Shown piece by piece: positions 10,518 to 20,336 of a stretch of 64,000 bases of DNA. Made by a program: the position numbers and the translations under genes. Position 1 is the first letter of the stretch; each line of letters begins with the position of its first letter. The notes below the pieces were generated by a model. It made no database searches and was not told the DNA's origin. It was given only the letters and a program-made list of their open reading frames with translations. The DNA comes from Streptomyces sp. HUAS 15-9. GTDB taxonomy: Bacteria; Actinomycetota; Actinomycetes; Streptomycetales; Streptomycetaceae. The DNA lies in contig NZ_CP106798.1 of NCBI RefSeq assembly GCF_025642155.1, positions 6,262,001 through 6,326,000 on the forward strand, written 5' to 3'.

Positions 10518-11601
10518 CCGCGGAAAACCGCGCGGTATGCCGAGCAGCGCCGCGGACAACCTGCTGCCCACCGGGAGCCGGCGCGCCGCGAGCCCGGCCG
10601 GCGGCCGTTCCCGCGCGGAGCGGCGCAAACTCCAGCGTAAGGTCAAGCGCAAGCGCAGGCGCAGCGCGGCCCGTGAGATACCGCTGCTGGTCGGTGTGGC
10701 CGTCCTGATAGCCCTCGTACTGAAGACGTTCCTCGTCCAGGCCTTCGTCATCCCGTCGGGCTCCATGGAGCAGACGATCCGGATCGGCGACCGTGTCCTG
10801 GTCGACAAGTTCACCCCGTGGTTCGGCTCCAAGCCGCAGCGCGGGGACGTCGTCGTGTTCCACGACCCGGGCGGCTGGCTGGCGGACGAGCAGACCACGA
10901 AGAAGAACGACCCGGTGGTCGTCAAGCAGTTCAAGGAAGGGCTCACCTTCATCGGTCTGTTGCCCTCCGACAACGAGAAGGACCTCATCAAGCGGGTCAT
11001 CGGTGTCGGCGGAGACCACGTCAAGTGCTGTGACGCACAGGGACGCGTGACCGTCAACGGCGTGCCCCTCACCGAGGGTGACTATCTGTTTCCCGGCAAC
11101 GCCCCCTCCACCACCCCGTTCGACATCACCGTCCCCCAGGGACGGCTGTGGGTGATGGGCGACCACCGGGGCAACTCCGCCGACTCCCGCGCGCACCAGA
11201 ACACCGACTACGGCGGCACGGTCTCCGTGGACTCCGTGGTGGGCCGGGCCATGGTGATCGGCTGGCCCGTCGACCACTGGACCAGGCTGCAGGAACCTAA
11301 AACCTTCGCAAGCGTGTCGAACTCCGTGTCGGGGTCGACCGCCGCTCCCGAACTGTCGCATAGGGTTGCCTCCGACGAACCGAACGGATTCATCCAACTC
11401 CCGACCCCTGCGGAACTCCCGCTCGTTATGGGAGTGGTGGGCCTGCGTCGTGCACGGGGCAGGCGGCGGCACAGAGTAAGGAGTTGGCGTGGGGGATGTA
11501 GCGGTTGGCGCACGGTCGGGACACGACGGCGAGGAGCACCCCGGGCGCCCCGCGGAAGACAGTGTCCCCGGCCTGGACGGAGACATGACCTCAGGGAATG
11601 A
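10510..11601 (+). CDS. sipX: Type I signal peptidase SipX
   Basis: Second signal peptidase. A basic N-terminus (residues 1-55), one membrane segment at about 58-78, the catalytic IPSGSM (about Ser85), the base in LIKRVIGVGGD (about Lys161), and GDHRGNSADSR are all present. After about residue 300 the sequence becomes Arg/Gly/Pro-rich (GRRRHRVRSWRGGC), and the frame runs 113 bases into sipY. Either the tail is genuinely long or a small indel has extended it; the hydrophobic segment ELPLVMGVVG is all that is seen where a C-terminal anchor would be expected. Confidence 0.88.
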   Translation: MGNRGKPRGMPSSAADNLLPTGSRRAASPAGGRSRAERRKLQRKVKRKRRRSAAREIPLLVGVAVLIALVLKTFLVQAFVIPSGSMEQTIRIGDRVLVDKFTPWFGSKPQRGDVVVFHDPGGWLADEQTTKKNDPVVVKQFKEGLTFIGLLPSDNEKDLIKRVIGVGGDHVKCCDAQGRVTVNGVPLTEGDYLFPGNAPSTTPFDITVPQGRLWVMGDHRGNSADSRAHQNTDYGGTVSVDSVVGRAMVIGWPVDHWTRLQEPKTFASVSNSVSGSTAAPELSHRVASDEPNGFIQLPTPAELPLVMGVVGLRRARGRRRHRVRSWRGGCSGWRTVGTRRRGAPRAPRGRQCPRPGRRHDLRE

Positions 11602-12484
11602 GCCCGGACCGGCCGGTGGCGGCCCGTCCTCGGGCGGGCAGCAGCCGGGGAGCGGGGACGACGGGCCGGGCGGCTCGGCCGCCGGGCCCCAAAAGCCCCG
11701 CTCCTTCTGGAAGGAGCTGCCGATCCTGGTCGGCATCGCGCTGGTGCTGGCGCTGCTGATCAAGACGTTCCTGGTGCAGGCGTTCTCGATCCCGTCCGAC
11801 TCGATGCAGAACACCCTCCAGCAGGGTGACCGCGTCCTGGTGGACAAGCTCACCCCGTGGTTCGGCTCCGAGCCCGAGCGCGGCGAGGTCGTCGTCTTCC
11901 ACGACCCGGCCGAGTGGCTGAAGGGCGAGCCCACGCCCACCCCCAACGCCGTGCAGAAGGTCCTCAGCTGGATCGGCCTGATGCCCTCCGCCGAGGAGAA
12001 GGACCTGATCAAGCGGGTCATCGGCGTCGGCGGTGACACGATCGAGTGCAAGGGCTCGGGCCCGCTGAAGGTCAACGGCAAGGCGCTGAACGAGCCCTAC
12101 GTCTACCCCGGCAACACGCCGTGCAGCGTCGACGACCAGGGCGGCCAGTTCAAGGTGAAGGTCCCCGAGGGCTACATCTGGGTGATGGGCGACCACCGCC
12201 AGAACTCCCGTGACTCCCGCTACAACCAGGACGACAAGAACCACGGCATGGTCCCGGTCGACAAGGTCGTCGGCCGTGCCATCGTCAAGGCCTGGCCGAT
12301 CAACCGCTGGGGCACGCTGCCGGTCCCGGACACCTTCGACCAGCCCCTCGACCAGCAGTCCTCCGCCGCCTCGTCCCTCCCGGTCGCGCCGCAGGCCCTC
12401 GCGCTCGTGGGCGTGCTGCCGGTGGCGGTGTGGCGGCGCAGGCGCACCGCCGCCCGGTCGGCATCGGCCGGCACCAAGGCGTAG
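11489..12484 (+). CDS. sipY: Type I signal peptidase SipY
   Basis: Third signal peptidase, 331 residues from the GTG at 11489, which follows a strong AAGGAG at about 11478-11483. An in-frame ATG at 11585 is an alternative that would nearly remove the overlap with sipX. A Gly/Pro-rich N-terminus leads into a membrane segment at about 78-98; the nucleophile is in IPSDSM (about Ser105) and the base in LIKRVIGVGGD (about Lys175). A C-terminal hydrophobic segment (PQALALVGVLPVAVW) followed by RRRR is a second membrane anchor. Confidence 0.92.
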   Translation: MGDVAVGARSGHDGEEHPGRPAEDSVPGLDGDMTSGNEPGPAGGGPSSGGQQPGSGDDGPGGSAAGPQKPRSFWKELPILVGIALVLALLIKTFLVQAFSIPSDSMQNTLQQGDRVLVDKLTPWFGSEPERGEVVVFHDPAEWLKGEPTPTPNAVQKVLSWIGLMPSAEEKDLIKRVIGVGGDTIECKGSGPLKVNGKALNEPYVYPGNTPCSVDDQGGQFKVKVPEGYIWVMGDHRQNSRDSRYNQDDKNHGMVPVDKVVGRAIVKAWPINRWGTLPVPDTFDQPLDQQSSAASSLPVAPQALALVGVLPVAVWRRRRTAARSASAGTKA

Positions 12485-12507
12485 GCCGCGAGCGGCGGCC
12501 TCCATGC

Positions 12508-12538
12508 GGCCCCCCGGTCCCGTGACGGGTCGGGGGCC
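12508..12538 (+). terminator. Hairpin after sipY
   Basis: GGCCCCC at 12508 pairs with GGGGGCC ending at 12538, with further partial pairing in between. It follows the sipY stop by about 25 bases and precedes sipZ by about 130, so it may separate sipW-X-Y from sipZ. Confidence 0.6.
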
Positions 12539-12671
12539 CACGCATGACGCTCGTGACACCTCAGAAGGCGGTGAAGCCCTCCGGAAGCGGTGAAAGCTTT
12601 GGAGAGCTTGTGACCGGGGTCGCGAAAGAGGGGCTCCCCCGGTCCCGTACCGCCGGGTAGGGTGCGGGTCC

Positions 12672-13451
12672 ATGGGTGGCGAGAGCACTACACGTACGGC
12701 CCCGCGCAGCGGCGGCAGAGGCACGGCGCAGGTCGGCAGCCGGCTGGGACAGCGGTTGTCGGGGCTGGCCGTCGCGCTGGGCCTGGTGCTGTTCCTCGGC
12801 GGATTCGTGTGGGCAGCGGTGGTCTACCGGCCGTACACCGTGCCCACCAGCTCGATGGAGCCGACGATCACCATGGGCGACCGCGTCCTGGCCCAGCGCA
12901 TCGACGGCAACGAGGTGCGCCGCGGTGACGTCGTCGTCTTCCGCGACAAGTCCTGGGTCACCAACGCGAACGTGGTCAAGCGCGTGGTCGCCGTCGGCGG
13001 TGACACGGTCTCCTGCTGCACCGACGGAAAGCTCACCGTCAACGGCAAGCAGATCGAGGAGCCGTATCTGCCCAAGGGCAGTCTGGCCGAGGTCAAGAAC
13101 ATCCCGACCGTGAAGGTCCCCGAGGGCCGGCTCTTCCTCCTCGGCGACGAGCGCCGGGGCTCCCTGGACTCCACCGCCCACCTCACGGACGCGGCCAGCG
13201 GCACCGTCTCGCGCAACGCCGTGAGCGCCCGCGTGGACGCCGTCATCTGGCCGATGAACGGCATGCTCAAGCGCCCCACCGGCTTCGAGGACCTCGGCGC
13301 CCTGTCCCAGCCCGGCCCGCTGCGCATCATCTTCTCTTGCGTCGTCGGCGGTGCGGTCCTCGTCCTGGGCGGCGGCGCGTACGGCCCGATCGCCAAGCGG
13401 ATGGCCCGCTCCCGCGCCGGTAAGCGGCCGGAGCCCACCAGTGCCAGCTGA
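12672..13451 (+). CDS. sipZ: Type I signal peptidase SipZ
   Basis: Fourth signal peptidase, 259 residues, with membrane segment at about 31-52, nucleophile in VPTSSM (about Ser61), and base in VVKRVVAVGGD (about Lys103); box E is GDERRGSLDS rather than the usual GDHR/GDN form. A C-terminal hydrophobic segment (IIFSCVVGGAVLVLGGG) provides a second anchor. The coding end overlaps the downstream Nudix gene by eleven bases. Confidence 0.92.
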   Translation: MGGESTTRTAPRSGGRGTAQVGSRLGQRLSGLAVALGLVLFLGGFVWAAVVYRPYTVPTSSMEPTITMGDRVLAQRIDGNEVRRGDVVVFRDKSWVTNANVVKRVVAVGGDTVSCCTDGKLTVNGKQIEEPYLPKGSLAEVKNIPTVKVPEGRLFLLGDERRGSLDSTAHLTDAASGTVSRNAVSARVDAVIWPMNGMLKRPTGFEDLGALSQPGPLRIIFSCVVGGAVLVLGGGAYGPIAKRMARSRAGKRPEPTSAS

Positions 13452-14007
13452 GGCCACGGACGCGGGCGAGACGGCCGCCAGGGACGACGGGGGCCCCGCA
13501 AACGCGTACGAGGACTCGTACCAGGGCGGTCTGCGCAAGGTCGCCAGGGTCGTCCTGCTCGACGCCGAGGACCGTATCCTGCTGCTGCACGGGCACGAGC
13601 CGGACGATCCGGCCGACGACTGGTGGTTCACTCCGGGCGGCGGCCTGGAGGGCGACGAGACCCGTGAACAGGCCGCGCTGCGGGAACTCACCGAGGAGAC
13701 GGGTATCACCGAGGTCGAACTCGGCCCCGTGCTGTGGCGGCGCGTGTGTTCGTTCCCGTTCGCGGGCCGCCACTGGGACCAGGACGAGTGGTACTACTTG
13801 GCTCGTACGGCCCAGACGGTGACCGCGGCGGCCGGTCTGACCGAGCTGGAGCGGCGCAGCGTCGCAGGAGCTCGATGGTGGACGTGCCAGGAACTGACCC
13901 GGGCGCATGAGACGGTGTATCCGACCAGACTTGCCGAGCTGCTGCGGAGGCTGCTCGACGAAGGTCCCCCGGCCGGGCCCGTGACCCTTGACCCGGAAAT
14001 CGTCTAG
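13441..14007 (+). CDS. Nudix hydrolase
   Basis: A 188-residue Nudix-fold pyrophosphohydrolase of unknown nucleotide or nucleotide-sugar substrate. The Nudix box is complete: GGGLEGDETREQAALRELTE followed by ETGI, with the metal-binding RExxEE as RELTEE. The GTG at 13441 (VPAEATDAG) is the best start, since an upstream ATG at 13351 would place 90 bases inside sipZ. It sits in the conserved sip-Nudix-DUF2469-YraN order of Streptomyces and is likely co-transcribed with sipZ. Confidence 0.85.
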   Translation: MPAEATDAGETAARDDGGPANAYEDSYQGGLRKVARVVLLDAEDRILLLHGHEPDDPADDWWFTPGGGLEGDETREQAALRELTEETGITEVELGPVLWRRVCSFPFAGRHWDQDEWYYLARTAQTVTAAAGLTELERRSVAGARWWTCQELTRAHETVYPTRLAELLRRLLDEGPPAGPVTLDPEIV

Positions 14008-14063
14008 GGGCCCGCGGGACTGGCGCACAATGGTGGGATCGCACGGGTGAAGGGGAACATGCC

Positions 14064-14372
14064 ATGAGCGCCGAGGACCTCGAGAAGTACGAGACCGAGA
14101 TGGAGCTCAAGCTCTACCGGGAGTACCGCGATGTCGTCGGTCTGTTCAAATACGTGATCGAGACCGAGCGGCGCTTCTACCTCACCAACGACTACGAGAT
14201 GCAGGTGCACTCGGTACAGGGCGAGGTGTTCTTCGAGGTGTCGATGGCCGACGCCTGGGTCTGGGACATGTACCGGCCCGCCCGCTTCGTGAAGCAGGTG
14301 CGTGTCCTCACATTCAAGGACGTGAACATCGAGGAGCTGAACAAGACCGATCTGGAGCTTCCGGGCGGGTGA
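14064..14372 (+). CDS. DUF2469 family protein
   Basis: A 102-residue acidic protein starting MSAEDLEKYETEMELKLYRE, matching the DUF2469 family, which is almost universal in actinobacteria and always near yraN and ribonuclease HII-type genes. Function is unknown. No membrane segment or known active site is visible. The ATG at 14064 follows AAGGGGAAC. Confidence 0.88.
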   Translation: MSAEDLEKYETEMELKLYREYRDVVGLFKYVIETERRFYLTNDYEMQVHSVQGEVFFEVSMADAWVWDMYRPARFVKQVRVLTFKDVNIEELNKTDLELPGG

Positions 14373-14460
14373 CGGAGTTGTCCACAACGGCTGAGCCGTC
14401 CACCAAGATCCACTTCTTGGGGACGGATGCGTGAACGTTGGCGCCGGAGGTGGTGCCGAC

Positions 14461-14823
14461 ATGAACGCACGCGGTGCACTCGGCAGGTACGGCGAGGAAC
14501 TGGCCGCACGGCGGCTGGCCGAGGCCGGGATGACGGTCCTGGAGCGCAACTGGCGCGGAGGCAGGACGGGCGAGATCGACATCGTTGCCAGGGACGGCGA
14601 CGTGCTGGTCGTCTGCGAGGTGAAGACCCGCAGGAGCGGTGGCTTCGAGCATCCGATGGCGGCGGTCACGCCCGAGAAGGCAGGCCGACTGCGCGGCCTG
14701 GCCGAACGGTGGATCCACGCCCACGGCGGGGCCCCACCGGGAGGCGTCCGGATCGACCTCGTCGGCATCCTCCTGCCCGACCGCGGCGCCCCGGTCGTCG
14801 AACATGCGCGGGGGGTGGCCTGA
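14461..14823 (+). CDS. YraN/UPF0102 nuclease-like protein
   Basis: A 120-residue protein of the UPF0102 family with a restriction-endonuclease-like core: the motif [20 protein letters not shown] carries the D...ExK metal-binding pattern. A possible role in recombination or competence is inferred from the fold and from its position just before comM and dprA. A GTG at 14431 also opens the frame, but GGAGG lies at a proper distance before the ATG at 14461. It ends one base before the comM ATG. Confidence 0.87.
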   Translation: MNARGALGRYGEELAARRLAEAGMTVLERNWRGGRTGEIDIVARDGDVLVVCEVKTRRSGGFEHPMAAVTPEKAGRLRGLAERWIHAHGGAPPGGVRIDLVGILLPDRGAPVVEHARGVA

Positions 14824-14824
14824 C

Positions 14825-16447
14825 ATGGGATTCGCCCGTACGTGCTCGGTGGCGCTGGTGGGCGTCGAGGGCGTGGTGGTCGAGGTCCAGGCAGACCTGG
14901 AACCCGGGGTGGCGGCGTTCACCCTGGTGGGGCTGCCGGACAAGAGCCTGACGGAGAGTAAGGACCGGGTGAGGGCGGCCGTGGTCAACTCCGGCGCCTC
15001 CTGGCCGTCGAAGAAGCTCACGGTCGGCCTGAGCCCGGCGTCGGTGCCCAAGGCGGGCAGCGGGTTCGACCTCGCCATCGCCTGCGCGGTGCTCGGCGCC
15101 GCCGAGCGGATCGACCCGCGAGTGCTCGCCGACATCGTGATGATCGGAGAGCTGGGGCTGGACGGCCGGGTGCGCCCGGTCCGGGGTGTCCTGCCGGCGG
15201 TGCTGGCCGCGGCCGACGCCGGATACGAGCAGGTGGTGGTGCCGGAGTGCGCCGCCGCGGAGGCCTCACTAGTGCCCGGGGTGTCGGTGCTGGGCATCCG
15301 CAGCCTGCGGCAGCTGATCGCCGTGCTGACGGACGAGCCGGTGCCCGAGGAGGAGCCGGACGAGCAGGGCCGCCCCGATCCGCTCCTGGCCGGACTGCGC
15401 GTGCCCGGCACCGGAGCCGCCACCGGCATGCACCTGGGCACCGGCCGCCACGAGCAGGACCACGACCTGGCCGACGTGGTGGGCCAGCGCTCGGCGCGCA
15501 CGGCGGTGGAGGTGTCCGCCGCGGGCGGCCATCACCTCTTCCTGGAGGGGCCGCCCGGTGCCGGCAAGACGATGCTCGCGGAGCGGCTGCCCGCCGTCCT
15601 GCCCCGGCTCACCCGCGAGGAGTCCCTGGAGGTCACCGCCGTCCACTCGGTGGCCGGACTCCTGCCGCCTGGCAAGCCGCTCATCGGCGTCGCCCCCTAC
15701 TGCGCCCCGCACCACTCGGCCACCATGCAGTCGCTGGTCGGCGGCGGCCAGGGCATCGCACGGCCCGGAGCCGTGTCACTGGCCCACCGGGGAGTGCTCT
15801 TCCTCGACGAGGCCCCGGAGTTCCACGGCCAGACCCTCGACGCCCTGCGCCAGCCCCTGGAGTCGGGGCACGTCGTGATCGCGCGCAGCGCGGGCGTGGT
15901 GCGGTTCCCGGCGAGGTTTCTCATGGTGCTCGCGGCCAACCCGTGCCCCTGCGGCCGCTTCTCCCGGCGGGACACCCTGTGCGAATGCCCGCCGTCGGCG
16001 ATCCGCCGCTATCAGGCGCGGCTGTCCGGCCCTCTGCTCGACCGGGTCGACCTCCGCGTCGAGGTCGACCCCGTGACCCGGGCACAGCTCACCGAGCCCG
16101 GCGCCCGGGGCGAGTCCACCGCGACGGTCTCCGACCGGGTCCGGGAAGCCCGGGAACGAGCGGCGGCACGCCTCGTCGGAACCCCGTGGCGGACCAACAG
16201 CGAGGTGCCGGGCCGGGAACTGCGCGGCACCTGGCACGCGGCGACCGGCGCCATGGACGAGGCGGAGCGGAACCTGGAGCGAGGCGTATTGACCGCCCGC
16301 GGGCTGGATCGCGTCCTGCGGGTCGCCTGGACGGTCGCGGACCTCGCCGGCCACGACCGGCCCGACGCCACGGACGTCGCCCTCGCCCTGCAACTGCGCA
16401 CCGGAGTCCCACGGGGCGTGCCCATGGCCATCGGGGCACTGACGTGA
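14825..16447 (+). CDS. comM: ComM/YifB-family AAA ATPase (magnesium-chelatase-like)
   Basis: ATPase of the ComM family, a branch-migration helicase aiding natural transformation in other bacteria (family knowledge). The 540 residues start MGFARTCSVALVGVEG (an S5-type domain), with a middle AAA domain showing Walker A GPPGAGKT and Walker B HRGVLFLDEAPEF, and a C-terminal Mg-chelatase domain. ANPCPCGRF and the two following cysteines are the typical zinc-binding insert. The ATG at 14825 is one base after the yraN stop; the end overlaps dprA by four bases (GTGA). Confidence 0.9.
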   Translation: MGFARTCSVALVGVEGVVVEVQADLEPGVAAFTLVGLPDKSLTESKDRVRAAVVNSGASWPSKKLTVGLSPASVPKAGSGFDLAIACAVLGAAERIDPRVLADIVMIGELGLDGRVRPVRGVLPAVLAAADAGYEQVVVPECAAAEASLVPGVSVLGIRSLRQLIAVLTDEPVPEEEPDEQGRPDPLLAGLRVPGTGAATGMHLGTGRHEQDHDLADVVGQRSARTAVEVSAAGGHHLFLEGPPGAGKTMLAERLPAVLPRLTREESLEVTAVHSVAGLLPPGKPLIGVAPYCAPHHSATMQSLVGGGQGIARPGAVSLAHRGVLFLDEAPEFHGQTLDALRQPLESGHVVIARSAGVVRFPARFLMVLAANPCPCGRFSRRDTLCECPPSAIRRYQARLSGPLLDRVDLRVEVDPVTRAQLTEPGARGESTATVSDRVREARERAAARLVGTPWRTNSEVPGRELRGTWHAATGAMDEAERNLERGVLTARGLDRVLRVAWTVADLAGHDRPDATDVALALQLRTGVPRGVPMAIGALT

Positions 16448-17691
16448 CCGCGGGCGAGGGTCCCGGCGGCGATCCGCGGCCCTGTGATCCGCCGCCCTGC
16501 GATCCGCAGTCCCGTGACCTGCGGTCCCGCGATCGCCCCCGCGATCCGCACTCGTGCGATCTGCTCTGCCGCGTCCTGCTCACCCGTGTCATCGAACCCG
16601 GCGACGAGGTCGGTGGCCGCTGGCTGCGGGAGTACGGGGTGCGGGAGGTCGTCCGGCGGTTGCGGGTCGGTGGGGAGCCGCTGCCGGGGGTGAGCGGGAC
16701 GCGCTGGGCGGGGCTGGTGGCGCGGGCCGCGCAGGCCGAGCCACGACGGGATCTGGACACCGCGCGGGAGGCCGGCGTGCGGTTCGTGTACCCCGGGGGC
16801 GGCGAGTGGCCCGCCCAGCTCGACGACCTGGGGGACGCCCGGCCCATGGGACTGTGGGTGCGCGGCAGTCCCAGCCTGCGGATATGGGCGCTCCGCTCGG
16901 TCGCCGTCGTCGGGGCCAGGGCCTGTACCGAATACGGCGCCCACATGGCGTCCACGCTGGCCGCGGGGCTCGCCGAGCGCGGGTGGGTGGTGGTGTCCGG
17001 CGGCGCCTACGGGGTCGACGGCGCCGCTCACCGGGGTGCCCTCGGCGCGAGCGGCGCCACCGTCGCCGTACTGGCCTGCGGGGTCGACCGGCCCTATCCG
17101 CGCGGGCACACCGAGCTGATCGCGAGGATCGCGGAACAGGGGCTGGTGGTCGGGGAGTTGCCGCCCGGTGATCATCCGACGCCGAGCCGGTTCGTCCTGC
17201 GGAACAGAGTGATCGCGGCGCTCACCAGGGGCACGGTGGTCGTGGAGGCCGCCTACCGCAGCGGTTCGCTGGTCACGGCGCGGGCGGCGCAGCGCCTGGG
17301 GCGGTTCACCATGGGTGTGCCCGGACCCGTCACCAGCGGACTCTCCGCGGGCGTGCACGAGCTGCTGCGCGGGGAGGCGGCCTTGGTCACCGATGCCGCG
17401 GAAGTCGTCGAGCTGGTCGGCGACATGGGTGAGCTGGCCCCGGTCCGGCGCGGCCCGGTGCTGCCGCGCGACCTGCTGGAACCGGCCGCGCGGCAGGTCC
17501 TGGCCGCCGTGCCCGGGAGCCGCGCCGCACGGCCCGGGGAGATCGCGCGCGGCGCGCAGACGACGGAGGACGAGGCGATCGCGAGGCTGTACGAACTCCG
17601 ATCACTTGGCTATGTCGAACGACACGACGATGGCTGGAAGTTGACACGCCAGGCGCTGATCTCGGTCCGTGACGGTCACGGTCGGTGCTGA
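16444..17691 (+). CDS. dprA: DNA-processing protein DprA/Smf
   Basis: Loads RecA on incoming single-stranded DNA in naturally competent bacteria; its role in Streptomyces is unproven. The Rossmann-fold core includes [43 protein letters not shown] and [16 protein letters not shown]; a C-terminal winged-helix-like domain ([21 protein letters not shown]) follows. The start overlaps the comM stop. The first 40 or so residues are unusual: Asp/Pro/Cys/Arg repeats described separately. Length is 415 residues. Confidence 0.9.
   Translation: MTAGEGPGGDPRPCDPPPCDPQSRDLRSRDRPRDPHSCDLLCRVLLTRVIEPGDEVGGRWLREYGVREVVRRLRVGGEPLPGVSGTRWAGLVARAAQAEPRRDLDTAREAGVRFVYPGGGEWPAQLDDLGDARPMGLWVRGSPSLRIWALRSVAVVGARACTEYGAHMASTLAAGLAERGWVVVSGGAYGVDGAAHRGALGASGATVAVLACGVDRPYPRGHTELIARIAEQGLVVGELPPGDHPTPSRFVLRNRVIAALTRGTVVVEAAYRSGSLVTARAAQRLGRFTMGVPGPVTSGLSAGVHELLRGEAALVTDAAEVVELVGDMGELAPVRRGPVLPRDLLEPAARQVLAAVPGSRAARPGEIARGAQTTEDEAIARLYELRSLGYVERHDDGWKLTRQALISVRDGHGRC
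16471..16572 (+). repeat. 15-bp imperfect tandem repeats in the dprA N-terminus
   Basis: Seven consecutive units beginning GAT or GAC (15 bases each except a 12-base fifth unit) encode [29 protein letters not shown] and DLLCR. They lie before the conserved DprA core and look like slippage-driven expansion. Confidence 0.8.
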
Positions 17692-17983
17692 CCGAATGGG
17701 TTCGGCCGTCCGGGGGAATCCCCGACGCCCTTGGGATTTCGCCCAGTTGACACTTCCGCTCCGTCACGCAGAGCGACGTGCGGAGCTCGGTGGGGCGCGC
17801 CTCGGAGGGGGTTCGCGCAGGGGTGGTGCCTCGTTGTTCGCACACCGCGACTCCCCAGTCACGCTACGCTCACGAAGACCCCGACGCGGACCGCGCCAAC
17901 TCGACACCAGACCGACAGCTCACGCAGGCACTCTCCTTCACCCTTATCCCGGCACTTCACTGCAGAACGGCACAAGGCGACGA

Positions 17984-18826
17984 ATGCCCCAGCACACCTC
18001 CGGGTCCGACCGGGCGGCGATCCCCCCAGCCGCCCGCGACGGTGGCAGCGTGCGGCCGCCCGCTCCGTCGACGCTCGACGAGCTGTGGCGGTCCTACAAG
18101 GCGACGGGGGACGATCGGCTGCGGGAGCAGCTGATCCTGCACTACTCGCCGCTGGTGAAGTATGTGGCGGGACGGGTGAGCGTCGGGCTGCCGCCGAACG
18201 TGGAGCAGGCCGACTTCGTGTCCTCGGGGGTGTTCGGGCTGATCGACGCGATCGAGAAGTTCGACATCGAGCGGGAGATCAAGTTCGAGACGTACGCGAT
18301 CACCCGGATCCGTGGCGCCATGATCGACGAGCTGCGGGCGCTGGACTGGATCCCCCGGTCGGTGCGGCAGAAGGCGCGGAACGTGGAGCGGGCGTACGCC
18401 ACGCTGGAGGCGCGGCTCAGACGCACCCCCTCGGAGTACGAGGTGGCGTCGGAGCTGGGCATCGAGGTCGACGAACTCCACGCGGTGTTCAGTCAGTTGT
18501 CGCTGGCCAACGTGGTGGCCCTGGAGGAGCTGCTGCATGTCGGCGGTGAGGGCGGGGACCGGCTGAGCCTGATGGACACGCTGGAGGACACCGCCGCGGA
18601 CGATCCGGTGGAGGTGGCCGAGGACCGGGAGCTGCGGCGGTTCCTGGCGCGGGCGATCAACACGCTGCCGGAGCGGGAGAAGACCGTCGTCACCCTCTAC
18701 TACTACGAGGGCCTCACCCTCGCCGAGATCGGGAACGTGCTGGGGGTCACCGAGAGCCGGGTGAGTCAGATCCACACCAAGTCGGTGCTCCAGCTGCGGG
18801 CGAAGCTGGCGAGCTTCGGTCGGTGA
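17984..18826 (+). CDS. whiG: Sporulation sigma factor WhiG
   Basis: FliA-like RNA polymerase sigma factor that commits aerial hyphae to sporulation in Streptomyces. The 280 residues start [12 protein letters not shown], followed by [20 protein letters not shown], region 2 ([38 protein letters not shown]), and region 4 ([38 protein letters not shown]). The frame opens earlier (17669), but the ATG at 17984 matches the known WhiG N-terminus. The 290-base upstream gap is the presumed promoter region. WhiG activity is held by an anti-sigma factor in the genus. Confidence 0.97.
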   Translation: MPQHTSGSDRAAIPPAARDGGSVRPPAPSTLDELWRSYKATGDDRLREQLILHYSPLVKYVAGRVSVGLPPNVEQADFVSSGVFGLIDAIEKFDIEREIKFETYAITRIRGAMIDELRALDWIPRSVRQKARNVERAYATLEARLRRTPSEYEVASELGIEVDELHAVFSQLSLANVVALEELLHVGGEGGDRLSLMDTLEDTAADDPVEVAEDRELRRFLARAINTLPEREKTVVTLYYYEGLTLAEIGNVLGVTESRVSQIHTKSVLQLRAKLASFGR

Positions 18827-18886
18827 AGGGGCGGAAACGCCGTGTGAGGGCGGAGCGCCTCCCGTCCGGGGTGATACATCCGTAAA

Positions 18887-19477
18887 GTGGTTGACGTGCC
18901 AAGGATTCGAGCGGCCTCCGTGGCCGAGCACCGGTCGATGCAGCGAGCCGCCCTGTTGGACGCGGCACGGTCCCTGCTGTCCGAGGGCGGGACGGAGGCA
19001 CTGACCTTCCCGGCCCTCGCCGAGCGGACGGGTCTCGCGCGGTCGTCCGTGTACGAGTACTTCCGGTCACGGGCCGCCGTGGTCCAGGAGCTGTGCGAGG
19101 TCGACTTCCCGGTGTGGGCGGCCGAGGTCTCGGCGGCGATGGAGCGGGCGGAGTCGGCCGAGGCCAAGGTCGAGGCGTATGTGCGCCGGCAGCTGGCGCT
19201 GGTGGGGGACCGCCGGCACCGGGCCGTCGTGGCGATCTCGGCCAGTGAGCTGGACGCGGGGGCACGCGAGAGGATCAGGGCCGCGCACGGCGGGCTCGTC
19301 GCGATGATCGTCGAGGCGCTGGGGGACATGGGACACGCGCAGCCCCGGCTGGCGGCGATGCTGCTCCAGGGGGTCGTGGACGCGGCGGTGCGCCGTATCG
19401 AGCTGGGTGCGGCCGAGGACCCTGCCGACATCACGGACGCGGCTGTGGCGATGGCGCTGCGGGGTGTGCGGGGCTGA
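18887..19477 (+). CDS. TetR/AcrR-family transcriptional regulator
   Basis: A 196-residue helix-turn-helix repressor. The TetR DNA-binding domain is at about residues 15-62 ([39 protein letters not shown]). The ligand domain gives no clue to the effector. A second GTG at 18896 would start at VPRIRAAS; no strong ribosome site separates the two. It is 60 bases after whiG in the same direction, so read-through from whiG is possible. Confidence 0.85.
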   Translation: MVDVPRIRAASVAEHRSMQRAALLDAARSLLSEGGTEALTFPALAERTGLARSSVYEYFRSRAAVVQELCEVDFPVWAAEVSAAMERAESAEAKVEAYVRRQLALVGDRRHRAVVAISASELDAGARERIRAAHGGLVAMIVEALGDMGHAQPRLAAMLLQGVVDAAVRRIELGAAEDPADITDAAVAMALRGVRG

Positions 19478-19484
19478 GCCCCGC

Positions 19485-20066
19485 TCAGCTGGGCAGCGGC
19501 ACGCCCAGCACCGGGAGCAGTCTCGACGGCCCCCGGTTCAGCAGCCACGGCGGCAGCAGGGACAGCGGGTCCAGATAGGTCTCGCCCCGGATGAGGCCCC
19601 AGTGCAGGCACGCGCTTTTGCAGTGCGATCCCGTCGGCTCCAGGGTCCCCACCACCTCCCCGGCCGCCACCTCGTCGCCCTTCCTCACCGACGGGCGTAC
19701 GGGCTCGTAGGTCGTCCGCAGGTCCGTTCCCGCCAGCTCCACGGCGACCACCCCTCTCCCCGCAACCCGGCCCGCGAAGGACACCCGGCCCGCCGCCACC
19801 GAGCGGACCGGTGTCCCGGGTGCCGCCGCCAGGTCCACTCCGCGATGGCCGGGACCGTACGGTGTCGCCGGGGGCTCCCAGCCCCGTACCACCGAAGGGC
19901 GGGTCCCCACCGGCCAGGCGCGGCCGATCGCGGGTACCGGCGGTGGCGGAGCCGGCGGCGGTACGTCCGCCCGGGCGAACGGGGCGAGCAGCACCGCCGC
20001 CGGTCCCAGGAGCAACCCCGCCCACGTCCACCCGCAAGACTTCGCTCGTCGCATCACTCGTCGCAT
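19485..20066 (-). CDS. Secreted M23 (LytM-type) peptidase
   Basis: Predicted secreted peptidoglycan endopeptidase or cell-wall factor of 193 residues. A basic start and hydrophobic stretch ([19 protein letters not shown]) form a signal peptide, then a proline-rich linker. The LytM core has GHRGVDLAA (metal ligands His and Asp) and the catalytic/metal motif HWG (CLHWGLIRG). The C-terminal portion is short. It is convergent with the TetR gene and divergent from rpsB. Confidence 0.85.
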   Translation of the reverse strand: MRRVMRRAKSCGWTWAGLLLGPAAVLLAPFARADVPPPAPPPPVPAIGRAWPVGTRPSVVRGWEPPATPYGPGHRGVDLAAAPGTPVRSVAAGRVSFAGRVAGRGVVAVELAGTDLRTTYEPVRPSVRKGDEVAAGEVVGTLEPTGSHCKSACLHWGLIRGETYLDPLSLLPPWLLNRGPSRLLPVLGVPLPS

Positions 20067-20336
20067 GTCAGAACGGTCCCGCAGCCTCGTCGATCATGGC
20101 CGGGATCTGTGGACAACTCACCGGTTGTGGACAGCGGCGTCACCCGGTGCCTCGCGGGTCCCGTACACTTCTTTTGGCGATCCGGGCCACCGGGTCGACT
20201 TCGCACGCCCCGACACCTGAAGATCACAAACAGGTGTCAGCGCCTCTCGGTCCCTCGCGGCAAGGCGCACTCGGGCGTCAGGCGCGGGTGCCGGCCGGTA
20301 CCCGCGGCACAACCGAGAAACTCAAGGAGAACGGCC

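Noticed and set aside
15247..16443. DprA starting far upstream inside comM
   Set aside because: The upstream translation is low-complexity Arg/Gly/Pro and overlaps a conserved gene; the GTG at 16444 overlapping the comM stop is the natural start.
17669..17983. Longer WhiG with an N-terminal extension
   Set aside because: The ATG at 17984 matches the known WhiG N-terminus, and the extension looks non-coding.
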